Shown piece after piece: positions 50,372 through 59,229 of a stretch of DNA of 64,000 bases. Within the stretch, counting starts at the first letter, position 1. The number at the start of each line of letters is the position of its first letter. Source of the stretch: an uncultured Muribaculaceae bacterium (GTDB taxonomy: Bacteria; Bacteroidota; Bacteroidia; Bacteroidales; Muribaculaceae); NCBI GenBank assembly GCA_905233915.1, contig CAJOFM010000003.1, positions 1-64,000 on the forward strand, given 5' to 3'. Made by a program: the position numbers and the translations under genes. The notes under the pieces are model-generated. The model was not told where the DNA came from. It made no database searches and worked only from the letters and a program-made list of their open reading frames with translations.

Positions 50372-52722
50372 AATTTCTGCTGCAAAGGTACTTCACTTTT
50401 ACGATTTCTGCAATGGCCGCGTTGACTTCTCATGTCGATGATGAGGACAACGAGGGTCAAAACAAGTCCGGCCAGCGTCAGGAGCAGGCCCTCATGCAGC
50501 CCGCGTGGGAAGTACTTGAATTCTACTTGATGGTAACCTTTATCAACCATGACGGCCGATAGGCTTAGATTGACGGGATATATAGTGGTTTCCACACCGT
50601 CCACATAGCCCTTAAAGCCCTTGTCGCTCAACACGCTGAAGAAGAGCATGTTTTTCTCTGTCATGTTGACGGTGGCCTTAAAACCTCGGGTGTCTCCCGA
50701 GAAGGTGGTGCACACGTTTTTGCGGCGTGCTGTCACCAGACTGTCGATGGAAAGGTCGTTGCGGATCTCTCCCAGGGCAAGGACGCTGTTGGCGACGGAA
50801 ACGAGCGTGTCGGGCACAACCAGATTGGCCAGCATCTGTAACGGTATGTCGGCTTGACAGTCGGCAGCCATCAGCGAGTCGATCCGGCTTTGGCTGATGT
50901 AACTGTCATAGGTGAAGCCCATCGGGATGTAATATTTGTTGTCATAGATGGTATAGCCATCCCCTGCACGCCTGTTGCTCAAGCAGGCCTCGCGAGGGGC
51001 TTCAGGCCGCTTCAGCGAGTCGCACAGATGCCTATAATTGTCATATTCGATGATTTCTTTCACCGACATGAGGGCGTCAAATGAGACCGCATTCTTTTCG
51101 GCCTTGGCGGTGTTGACACCCATCCTGCTCCCGATAGCATTCAGCAACGGTGCCATCGTGTTATTCTGTACCGAGTTGAACGTTGAGACTGAAGGCCTGT
51201 TTTTGAGCATCGACACATTGGGAAACTGTGCCAGGAAATCGGTGCGCCATTCAAAGTTCCCGTTGTGGTAGGGGAGATGGTTGTCAAGCAGGTATTGCTT
51301 GATGCTGCCATACATCTCGGTGCGGTATTGGCTCTTGTTCATGAAATCGGTATTCATCAGCACGCTGACGGGGAAGTAAACCAGTGACATCACCACTACG
51401 CACCGCAACAGCGTGACGGTATTGTTATGCCTCACGTAGAGGAAGAGCAAAACCATCTGGAACACGAACAACGCTTGGGCTATAAGATTAATCATGAGGT
51501 CTGATCTGTCGAAAGCGGATCCATAGAACCGCTGGTTGCAGTATCGGCCTATCACATACGAAGCCGCCACACCCGCACAGCAGATGGCTGCATAAACCCA
51601 AAAATGACGCATCGTCAACCGCTGTTTCTCGTCAACAAATTTCATGCTGGCCAGGATGACAAACAAGGTGAATGCATAGGCCCACCTTGTGTATCCCGGA
51701 TTGGTGAAAAACGAGAACACATCGTTGAGCGGTGTTACATATAAGGCTATCGACACGACAATCAGTGAGCCAATCCAGCTACTGCGGCGCAGGGCATACA
51801 ATCCCGCGAGCAGCAGACCTATCACAGGAATGTTGGCTGCATTGCTGCCGAATGAATACACGAAAAATGCGGTATTGGGGCCCTCGACCAGTTTAGGTTC
51901 GAATAGTGTGTAGAGCCGCTCGATGCAGCCGATGAAGTCAAGATAAGATTTGCTTAATTGAAATGATTGGCGGGGATTTCCTTGAAAGTGGGCAACGGTG
52001 GGCAACAAGACGAAGCAGCTCAGTAACAAGCCAACACCCACCAGCAGCATACCATAGGCAACCCTTGCCGCGCTCGCGTGGATTTCTTTGAAACCCAGCC
52101 TGCACAGGGCATAAATCAGGGCGGCGACCATGCTGCAGGCGGCAAAATAATAGTTGATGAAGAACACGAGAAACGAAGCCAGGACCATGCACACTCCGTC
52201 ATAGCGCTCTCTCCTGATGAACCGTTCAATAGCTGTCAGCAAGAGTGGGAAGGCGATCATCGGTTCCAGGAAATGATAGTAGAACAGGTTGCTCACGGCA
52301 AAGGACGAGAAGGCATACATCAACGCGCCCACGACTGATGCGTCGGAGGAGATGGACATCTTTCTCAAATAAACGTAGGCGACCAGTCCAGTGCAGAGCA
52401 TCTTGAGCAGCAGTGTGAAGGTGATGCCATAGAGCATCCACTGGTCGGGAAAGAGGCAGTTGATCCACACAAATGGGCTCGTGAGCGTGTAGAAGGTGTA
52501 GCTGGCAATGAAGTTGTCACCGATGAGGTGGTTCCAGCTCCATAACGGGCAACCGCTCGTCAACATCCGCTTGGTCTCGATGATGAAGGGCACTTCCTGG
52601 CTTGCCATGTCGGTGGAAAGCACAAAACATCCGTTTTGTACCAGTGACGGAAAGATGCCGACAATTGTGATTAACAGTATGAATAGGCACAACTTCTTCA
52701 TGATCAGCGACTTCAATCGCAT
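50368..52722 (-). CDS. YfhO-like membrane protein
   Basis: Many TM helices plus C-terminal soluble domain. Start placed at ATG 52722 because a -7 motif (TATCTTTG, 52769-52762) lies inside the longer track ORF. Confidence 0.82.
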   Translation of the reverse strand: MRLKSLIMKKLCLFILLITIVGIFPSLVQNGCFVLSTDMASQEVPFIIETKRMLTSGCPLWSWNHLIGDNFIASYTFYTLTSPFVWINCLFPDQWMLYGITFTLLLKMLCTGLVAYVYLRKMSISSDASVVGALMYAFSSFAVSNLFYYHFLEPMIAFPLLLTAIERFIRRERYDGVCMVLASFLVFFINYYFAACSMVAALIYALCRLGFKEIHASAARVAYGMLLVGVGLLLSCFVLLPTVAHFQGNPRQSFQLSKSYLDFIGCIERLYTLFEPKLVEGPNTAFFVYSFGSNAANIPVIGLLLAGLYALRRSSWIGSLIVVSIALYVTPLNDVFSFFTNPGYTRWAYAFTLFVILASMKFVDEKQRLTMRHFWVYAAICCAGVAASYVIGRYCNQRFYGSAFDRSDLMINLIAQALFVFQMVLLFLYVRHNNTVTLLRCVVVMSLVYFPVSVLMNTDFMNKSQYRTEMYGSIKQYLLDNHLPYHNGNFEWRTDFLAQFPNVSMLKNRPSVSTFNSVQNNTMAPLLNAIGSRMGVNTAKAEKNAVSFDALMSVKEIIEYDNYRHLCDSLKRPEAPREACLSNRRAGDGYTIYDNKYYIPMGFTYDSYISQSRIDSLMAADCQADIPLQMLANLVVPDTLVSVANSVLALGEIRNDLSIDSLVTARRKNVCTTFSGDTRGFKATVNMTEKNMLFFSVLSDKGFKGYVDGVETTIYPVNLSLSAVMVDKGYHQVEFKYFPRGLHEGLLLTLAGLVLTLVVLIIDMRSQRGHCRNRKSEVPLQQKL

Positions 52723-53040
52723 TGCCCTATAGATGGCTGCGATATGCTCGTTCTTGGGAGGCAAAGATAGTGTTTTTATGGAGTATGCGCGTCGATATGC
52801 ATACAAAAAAATGTATGGATGTTTCACAACAACCATACACTTTAAACCTTAAAAATCTAATCCTATGAAAAAACTGCTGCAAAATTACTGGTATCGATGA
52901 TACCGTGCAAATTTTCAGCAATAATATTTGTAAAAATGCATTGAAAAATTGTTAAAATCAACCATAACCGCTTCCGGTAGGGTCCAAAAATACCATTTTT
53001 GCCCTTTTTCTCTGTAAATCAGAAAACAACGGAATTGCCG

Positions 53041-53080
53041 AAAAAAGAGTGGCGGGCTACCGCTTTCGGCAGGCCGCCAC
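53041..53080 (-). terminator. Rho-independent terminator after the SR-repeat protein gene
   Basis: GTGGCGG...CCGCCAC stem; minus strand continues into CTTTTTT. Confidence 0.7.
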
Positions 53081-53124
53081 CCATTGGGAATTGTTTAATT
53101 ATGCGTATGAATTATAACTGTTTT

Positions 53125-54567
53125 TTAGTAACCGATCGACATTGTCGTGTAGTAGTCACCATAGCTCTCGTTCAGTGACAGGGTGACCCATCCGGTGTTG
53201 TTGCCGCCATACCAGCTGATCGTCATGCCGTCACGATATACGGGAGGACCATAGAGGCGGGACAGGCTCTTGTACACTCTGTTATAGCGTCCCAGATCGT
53301 AGTAGCTGCTGTGATATACAAACTGAGCGTTTACCAGTCGGTCGTAATCATAGTTGAGCATTACATCGGGCCAGTAGAGGTTGAGCATGGGCACATCCCT
53401 CAGGTAGATGATGCCGTCGGCATAGCCATCGATGAAGTAACCGTTGTAGTACAGATGGTCGAGCGAAGCCTCATAGAGCGTGCCGAACATGATACCCAGG
53501 ATACGGTCGATGACAGGAGCTCCGGCGTAGGGGTGCCATCCAGCGGGAATCACAGGGCGGTACCATACCAGGGGAGCGGGACGGTGAGCGCGTACGGGAG
53601 GAGGCAGCGGACGGCTCCAGCTGTGGTGTGAATAGTTCCAAGCAAACTCGTTGCGATAGTGGTGGCCGTTGTAGTCATAGCGGTGGTTGTGATTGTAACC
53701 TTGGTTGCCTCCATGCTTGCCGCTGTCACCATGACGTCCATTGTGGTTGCCATGCCCCTTGTTGCCATTACGGTCATTATCATGCTTGCCGTTGTTGCCG
53801 GGGCGGTTGCCATTGTTACCAGGACGGTTGCCGTTATTGCCATTGCCCTTGCCCTTGTGGTCGTTGTCAATGCCGCCATTGCCGTTCCTGTTACCTCTGT
53901 CGCCGCGGTTGCCCTTACGGTCGTTATCAAATTTGCCCTTGTTGTCACCAGGCTTGTCCATGCCGCCCTTGTTGCTGTCGATACCGGGCTTGGTGCTCTT
54001 GATGCTGCTGCCGATGGTATTGTCGCTGCGCTGCAGGGTCGAGTTGTGGCTGGAAACAGTGCTCTTGGTGTTATCGCCGCCGCGGGTAGTGGCTCCACGA
54101 ATGACGCTGGTACCACTATTACTGCTTTGGCTGCTGCGGCTCACCTGCGGGGTGGTCGCGCTGCGGCTCGAGGTAGTGGAACTGCTACGGCTCACCTGCG
54201 GGGTGGAAGCGCTGCTGCGGCTCGAGGTTGAGCTGCTACGGCTCACCTGCGGGGTAGTTGCGGTGCGGCTCGAAGTGGAGCTGCTACGGCTCACCTGCGG
54301 GGTGGAAGCACTGCTGCGGCTCGAGGTTGAGCTGCTGCGGCTTACCTGCGGGGTGGCTGAACTGCGGCTCGTGCTAGGGCTGCTGTTGCGTGTCACCGTT
54401 GGTGCCGATGCGTTGCTTGAACGAGAGACAGCTGCCGACTGGCTTCTGCTGCTGGTGCTGCCTCCTTGAGAACGACTGCGGCCTTGGGCCGAGGCGTCGG
54501 ATGCGCCGAAGATCAGGCATCCCATGAGCGCGAAGCTCATCATCATTTTTGTAACAGAAGTTTTCAT
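53125..54567 (-). CDS. Secreted low-complexity protein: Ser/Arg repeat region, Gly/Asn/His-rich linker, globular C-terminus
   Basis: Signal peptide; repeated TPQVSRSSSTSSRSSAS; GNNGNRPGNNGNRPGNNGKHDNDRNGNKGHGNHNGRHG. Confidence 0.82.
   Translation of the reverse strand: MKTSVTKMMMSFALMGCLIFGASDASAQGRSRSQGGSTSSRSQSAAVSRSSNASAPTVTRNSSPSTSRSSATPQVSRSSSTSSRSSASTPQVSRSSSTSSRTATTPQVSRSSSTSSRSSASTPQVSRSSSTTSSRSATTPQVSRSSQSSNSGTSVIRGATTRGGDNTKSTVSSHNSTLQRSDNTIGSSIKSTKPGIDSNKGGMDKPGDNKGKFDNDRKGNRGDRGNRNGNGGIDNDHKGKGNGNNGNRPGNNGNRPGNNGKHDNDRNGNKGHGNHNGRHGDSGKHGGNQGYNHNHRYDYNGHHYRNEFAWNYSHHSWSRPLPPPVRAHRPAPLVWYRPVIPAGWHPYAGAPVIDRILGIMFGTLYEASLDHLYYNGYFIDGYADGIIYLRDVPMLNLYWPDVMLNYDYDRLVNAQFVYHSSYYDLGRYNRVYKSLSRLYGPPVYRDGMTISWYGGNNTGWVTLSLNESYGDYYTTMSIGY
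54111..54370 (-). repeat. Coding tandem repeats (about 16-18 aa units, TPQVSRSSSTSSR...)
   Basis: About five degenerate copies visible in DNA and protein. Confidence 0.8.
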
Positions 54568-54772
54568 AATTGTGTTGTATTAATAGTTCAACAAGTTATT
54601 TCAAAATTCGTTTCGTTTGTCTTTTAGACCGCAATCCCCATGCCAGGTTTAAGCCGTATATGCGTGATAAGCCCGCCAAACCGCCCCATCGGGCATAATC
54701 ATGCGACAAATCGCCCATTTTCATAGATGAATAGGGCGATTGCTTTTCAGTTTATCGTGATGTTTTGGTCGT

Positions 54773-56005
54773 TTATCGCAGGAGCAGTTGGGCGTCGCCG
54801 TAACTCAGGAAGCGGAAATCATGCGCCATGGCGTAATCATACATCGTGCGCCAATGGTCATTGCCGACGAAGGCGGCAACCAACAGCAGCAGGGTGGACT
54901 GTGGCTGGTGGAAGTTGGTGATCATGCCGTTAACGATGCGGTACTGAAAGCCTGGGGCAATCATCAGTTGGGTGCTGCCCATGTAGGTGTCGGCATGATG
55001 GCGGTCAAGGTAATCGACGATATTCTGCAACGCCTTCTGGGTCGAGATGCGGCACGGTGTGGTGTAGGGCATCCATTGGGTGACGGTGAGGGCTTCCTCG
55101 TCGGCGTCGGGATTTTCCTCGAGTGTCTGTCCGATATAGTAAAGACTCTCGAGGGTGCGCACACTGGTTGTGCCCACGGCGATAATGGGGCCAGGAGCGT
55201 TGATAATGTCCATGATCACGTCGCGGGGAACGCTGATGAACTCGTAGTGCATCGGGTGGTCACCGATGTGCTCGCTCTTGACGGGCTGGAATGTGCCCGC
55301 ACCCACATGCAGGGTGATTTCACGGCGTGTGATGCCGCGGCGGTCACACTCGGCCAACACCTCGTCGGTAAAGTGAAGGCCCGCGGTAGGTGCTGCGACA
55401 CTGCCGTCGATGTGACTATAGACGGTCTGGTAATCAGTCGAGTCGCTTTCCTCGGTGCCACGGTTCAGGTAAGGCGGAATGGGAATCTCACCGATAGCAT
55501 CGAGAACGTCGGCAAATGTGCATTGCCCGTTACCGTCCCAATCAAAGGCGATTTCCCACGCATTGCCCCGTTGCTCGCCGCGGGATGCGGCAAGGGTGAC
55601 CTCTTGACCGTCGATAGTTACGGCCTGAGTCAGCAGACCTTGTTTCCAGCGCTTGCTGTTGCCCACCAGGCACTGCCACACACAGTGGCCGGTGGTCTGG
55701 AAAATCTGCTCGTAATCGCGTGGAAATACCGGCTCAAGACAGAAAATCTCGATTGTTGAGCCCGTTTCCTTGCGGAAACGTAGCCTTGCGTTAATCACGC
55801 GCGTGTTATTATAGATGAGGGCCGAGTGCTCGGGCAGTAGCGAGGGCACCTCCCAGAATTTGCGTTCCTCAATCTCGCCACCTTTATTATATAATAGTTT
55901 GCATTGCTCACGCTCGGCAAGAGGGTGCTTGGCGATGCGTTCGTCGGGCAGCGGGTAATCATAGTCGGCAATGCGCAGCGCGCGTATGTCGTCAATCAGG
56001 GCCAT
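54773..56005 (-). CDS. queA: S-adenosylmethionine:tRNA ribosyltransferase-isomerase
   Basis: DYPLPDERIAKHPLAEREQCKLL; APTAGLHFTDEVL; LHVGAGTFQPVKSEHIGDHPMH. Confidence 0.94.
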   Translation of the reverse strand: MALIDDIRALRIADYDYPLPDERIAKHPLAEREQCKLLYNKGGEIEERKFWEVPSLLPEHSALIYNNTRVINARLRFRKETGSTIEIFCLEPVFPRDYEQIFQTTGHCVWQCLVGNSKRWKQGLLTQAVTIDGQEVTLAASRGEQRGNAWEIAFDWDGNGQCTFADVLDAIGEIPIPPYLNRGTEESDSTDYQTVYSHIDGSVAAPTAGLHFTDEVLAECDRRGITRREITLHVGAGTFQPVKSEHIGDHPMHYEFISVPRDVIMDIINAPGPIIAVGTTSVRTLESLYYIGQTLEENPDADEEALTVTQWMPYTTPCRISTQKALQNIVDYLDRHHADTYMGSTQLMIAPGFQYRIVNGMITNFHQPQSTLLLLVAAFVGNDHWRTMYDYAMAHDFRFLSYGDAQLLLR

Positions 56006-56009
56006 AAGA

Positions 56010-56915
56010 TTATGAATAGATGATAAAGACGATGGTGAATAATAGTGTGAAGATGAGCATGTTGCGGGCTGTTCCTCCCAACAGCGGGTTTAGGGCAGCT
56101 CCATCACGTTGCTTGAGCTTGTGCCAGGTGATGGTGTGCATCACGAGGTAAAGCACGGGAATGGAGAGCGTCCACAATGGCAGGACACGTCCTTTGCACA
56201 TCACAATCATGAACCAGAACACGGCGAGGATTGCGATGCTGGTATAGCCGTTGAGCAGGTAGGCAAATGCTGTGGCAGGACGGCCCCTCATGACGGTTTG
56301 GGTCTTTTTGCCTGCAATGCGGTCATCCTCGACGTCGCGGTAGTTGTTGACCAGCAACACATTCACTCCCATCAGGCCGATGGTGATGGAGAACAGGAGG
56401 ACCAGCGGGTCAAAGCGCAACGCCATCACATAATAAGTCAGGTTAACGGGAACCACGCCAAAGAAGATGAACACCATCAGTTCTCCCAGGCCGTGATAGG
56501 AAAGAGGGTAGGGACCTGCACTATAGGCCAGTGCCGCCAGTGCGATAACGATGCCTGCGGGCAGCAGCCACCACCCGCCATAGGGGATAAGGCAGCAACC
56601 CACCACACCTGCAAGTATCAGCAGGCCGAAGGTGGCATTTCGCAGCGTTGTGGGCTTGATGTCGCCCTCGGTGACGCCGCGACGTGGTCCCACGCGACCG
56701 GGTTTGTCGGTGCCTTTCAGATAGTCAAAATACTCGTTAGCCATGTTGGACACAATCTGTGCCAGCAGGGCAAATGCTATGCATAATAGGGCTGGTATCC
56801 ACTGGAATCGGTGGTGCCACTTTGCCAGGCCGATGGCGATGATGACACCGCTCAGCGACACCGGTAAGGTGCGCAGCCTGAAGCATTCCAGCCATATCTT
56901 TAATTGACGGTTCAT
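56010..56915 (-). CDS. menA: 1,4-dihydroxy-2-naphthoate polyprenyltransferase
   Basis: NMANEYFDYLKGTDKPGRVGPRRGVTEGDI; LLVNNYRDVEDDRIAGKKT. Confidence 0.94.
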   Translation of the reverse strand: MNRQLKIWLECFRLRTLPVSLSGVIIAIGLAKWHHRFQWIPALLCIAFALLAQIVSNMANEYFDYLKGTDKPGRVGPRRGVTEGDIKPTTLRNATFGLLILAGVVGCCLIPYGGWWLLPAGIVIALAALAYSAGPYPLSYHGLGELMVFIFFGVVPVNLTYYVMALRFDPLVLLFSITIGLMGVNVLLVNNYRDVEDDRIAGKKTQTVMRGRPATAFAYLLNGYTSIAILAVFWFMIVMCKGRVLPLWTLSIPVLYLVMHTITWHKLKQRDGAALNPLLGGTARNMLIFTLLFTIVFIIYS

Positions 56916-57056
56916 TGTCTAATATATATAATGTGGCTGCAAAATTACAAAAAGATTGCCTCGGGTTGAAGAAAAAAGTTTATTTTTGTGGACTGAAAGC
57001 CTCCATCGGTTCGCGGTGGAGATAGTAGTCAATAGAATAACAACAATAGTGATATT

Positions 57057-57677
57057 ATGGAACAGAATCAACCGCTTCCCCCAGTGTTTAATCAGCCGCA
57101 GGCACCGCAACAGCCCGCGCCGCAGTATCAACCCCGCGTGACGGCAAGCCCCATGATGGATCCTGTCACTGCTGTAATCACATGTTTCAAGAAATATTTT
57201 GACTTCAAGGGACGCGCCCGCCGCAGCGAGTTCTGGTGGTTCGCGCTCTTTGTGTTAATCGGTACGAGTGCCCTTGCTTTTTTAAGTGGCATTGTGCCTG
57301 CTATAGCCTATGTTAGTGTGGTATTTACTTGGGGAACCATCATTCCCTTGTTTGCCGCACTCACCCGTCGCCTGCACGACACTAACCGCAGTGGCTGGTG
57401 GGTAGCTATCATGGCATTGTTATATATCGGTTACCTCGGCTCTATGCTGTTTTTGGTGGGCCCCAATATTAGTATGTTTACTAATGTTGGTGGTGGTGAC
57501 GTGATGGCCATGGCTCAGGCAATGGCCGATGCCGTTCAGTCCTCACCCGCTGCTGCTACAGTGATGTTTTGCTGTTCACTTGGTTTCATATTGTTCTTTG
57601 TCATCGACCACATCCTTGCGATTTTCGATAGCAAGTGGGGTGAGAACAAGTATGGCCCCTCTCCCAAATACCAGTAA
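57057..57677 (+). CDS. DUF805 family membrane protein
   Basis: FKKYFDFKGRARRSEFWWFALFVLIGT; LFAALTRRLHDTNRSGWW. Confidence 0.92.
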   Translation: MEQNQPLPPVFNQPQAPQQPAPQYQPRVTASPMMDPVTAVITCFKKYFDFKGRARRSEFWWFALFVLIGTSALAFLSGIVPAIAYVSVVFTWGTIIPLFAALTRRLHDTNRSGWWVAIMALLYIGYLGSMLFLVGPNISMFTNVGGGDVMAMAQAMADAVQSSPAAATVMFCCSLGFILFFVIDHILAIFDSKWGENKYGPSPKYQ

Positions 57678-57700
57678 ATAGCATACTATAATACAAAATA

Positions 57701-57733
57701 TGGCATCTGCACTCATAAAGAGCGCAGATGCCA
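57701..57733 (+). terminator. Hairpin, probable terminator after the DUF805 gene
   Basis: TGGCATCTGC/GCAGATGCCA perfect 10-bp stem with 13-nt loop. Confidence 0.6.
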
Positions 57734-57800
57734 ATTCGTTTAATTCGTAGCAGATAGAAGAACGCGGATGCTATGAGTGAAAATTCGCGTAATTCGTAGT

Positions 57801-58781
57801 TTATATCGACAGTCGTCTCAAGATCTCGAGCAGTTCGCGGTCGATGGGCTTGTCGTTGTGGATGGCCTTGGAGAAGGGGACATAGACGATTTTCTCATCG
57901 TCATCGCCAATCATGACGTTGCGCTGGCCTTCCATCAGGGCATCGATGGCAGCAGCGCCCATGCGTGAAGCCAGGATGCGGTCCTGGGCAGTGGGGGAAC
58001 CTCCTCGCTGCAGGTGTCCCAGAATGGTCACGCGCACGTCGTACTGTGGGTACTCCTTGCGCACCCTCTCGGCCAGGCCCATGGCGCCGCCAGTAACAGG
58101 GCTCTCGGCTACCAGCACGATGGACGAGTTCTTGCTCTTGCGGAAGCCTCGCTCGATGAGTTCTGCCAACTGATCCTGCTCGGTGGAAATCTCAGGAATA
58201 ATTGCTGCTTCGGCTCCGGTGGCGATGGCGCCGTTCAGGGCCAAGAATCCTGACTCGCGTCCCATCACCTCAATGAAGAACAGGCGATCGTGGCTGCTGG
58301 CAGTGTCGCGGATGCGGTCCACACACCACATGATGGTGTTCAACGCCGTATCATAGCCGATGGTGTGGTCAGTACCCGCCAGGTCGTTGTCGATGGTGCC
58401 GGGCAGTCCTACGATGGGGAAATCATATTCGCTGGCAAATTGGCGGGCTCCGCTCAACGAGCCGTCACCGCCGATGACCACCAAGGCGTCGATGCCGTGC
58501 TTCTTGATGTTCTCATAGGCTTGTTGGCGTCCCTCGTCGGTCTTGAACTCCTTGCAGCGTGCTGTCTTGAGGATTGTGCCGCCATGGTGGATGATGTTGG
58601 ACACATTCTGGGTTTTGAAATCGACGATTTCGTCATCAACAAGGCCTTTATATCCACGGTAAATACCCTTGACTTTATAGCCATTGTAGATTGCTGAACG
58701 CGTCACCGCACGTATTGCGGCATTCATGCCGGGGGCGTCTCCTCCCGAGGTCAACAGACCGATAGTCTTGATTGCTGCCAT
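57801..58781 (-). CDS. pfkA: ATP-dependent 6-phosphofructokinase
   Basis: [60 protein letters not shown]. Start at ATG 58781. Confidence 0.97.
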   Translation of the reverse strand: MAAIKTIGLLTSGGDAPGMNAAIRAVTRSAIYNGYKVKGIYRGYKGLVDDEIVDFKTQNVSNIIHHGGTILKTARCKEFKTDEGRQQAYENIKKHGIDALVVIGGDGSLSGARQFASEYDFPIVGLPGTIDNDLAGTDHTIGYDTALNTIMWCVDRIRDTASSHDRLFFIEVMGRESGFLALNGAIATGAEAAIIPEISTEQDQLAELIERGFRKSKNSSIVLVAESPVTGGAMGLAERVRKEYPQYDVRVTILGHLQRGGSPTAQDRILASRMGAAAIDALMEGQRNVMIGDDDEKIVYVPFSKAIHNDKPIDRELLEILRRLSI

Positions 58782-58816
58782 ATTCCTTGTTTGATTTTGG
58801 TTGATAATAGGATGCG

Positions 58817-58824
58817 CAAAGATA
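58817..58824 (-). promoter_or_regulatory. -7 motif of a pfkA-proximal promoter
   Basis: TATCTTTG on the minus strand, downstream of the terminator at 58845-58876. Confidence 0.55.
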
Positions 58825-58844
58825 ATGATTTTTTTGAGAAACAC

Positions 58845-58876
58845 AAAAAAACGGTGGCTGCTCGCGCAGACACCGT
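58845..58876 (-). terminator. Rho-independent terminator upstream of pfkA
   Basis: ACGGTG-T-CTGC-GCGA-GCAG-C-CACCGT then TTTTTTT on the minus strand. Confidence 0.88.
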
Positions 58877-59046
58877 AATTCTCATGTTTCTATTGCTTGC
58901 GTTTAATAATAGGATTGAGATTTAAGGCTGGGCTTTAATAATCATTTAATCAACATTAACTACCATCAAAAGATTTCGTTTTATGATAATCGTTTATTGA
59001 CAAACGATGCAATTATGATATAGATAAACAGGATCTATGCCATTTG
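58845..59046 (-). ncRNA. Candidate structured small RNA of unknown family
   Basis: -7 motif TACTTTTG (59059-59052), several perfect stems, and a strong terminator; no convincing ORF. Confidence 0.5.
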
Positions 59047-59229
59047 CATCGCAAAAGTACTGCCGACGCAATCTCTGAAGTTATGAAAATGCCGATATTT
59101 GTTTGAAAAACTTGTTGTTTTTTTAACACAAAACTTGTCTTTTTTTTAACCATAGGAACTTTTAGTTATCTGTATTACAGGTAAATAAAAGTACAAATCA
59201 AAATCCTAGTCTAAAAACTGGAGAACACC

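Noticed and set aside
53659-54469. Overlapping plus-strand ORFs rich in Leu/Val/Pro/Ala
   Set aside because: Arise from the complement of the low-complexity repeats in the SR/GN-rich gene.
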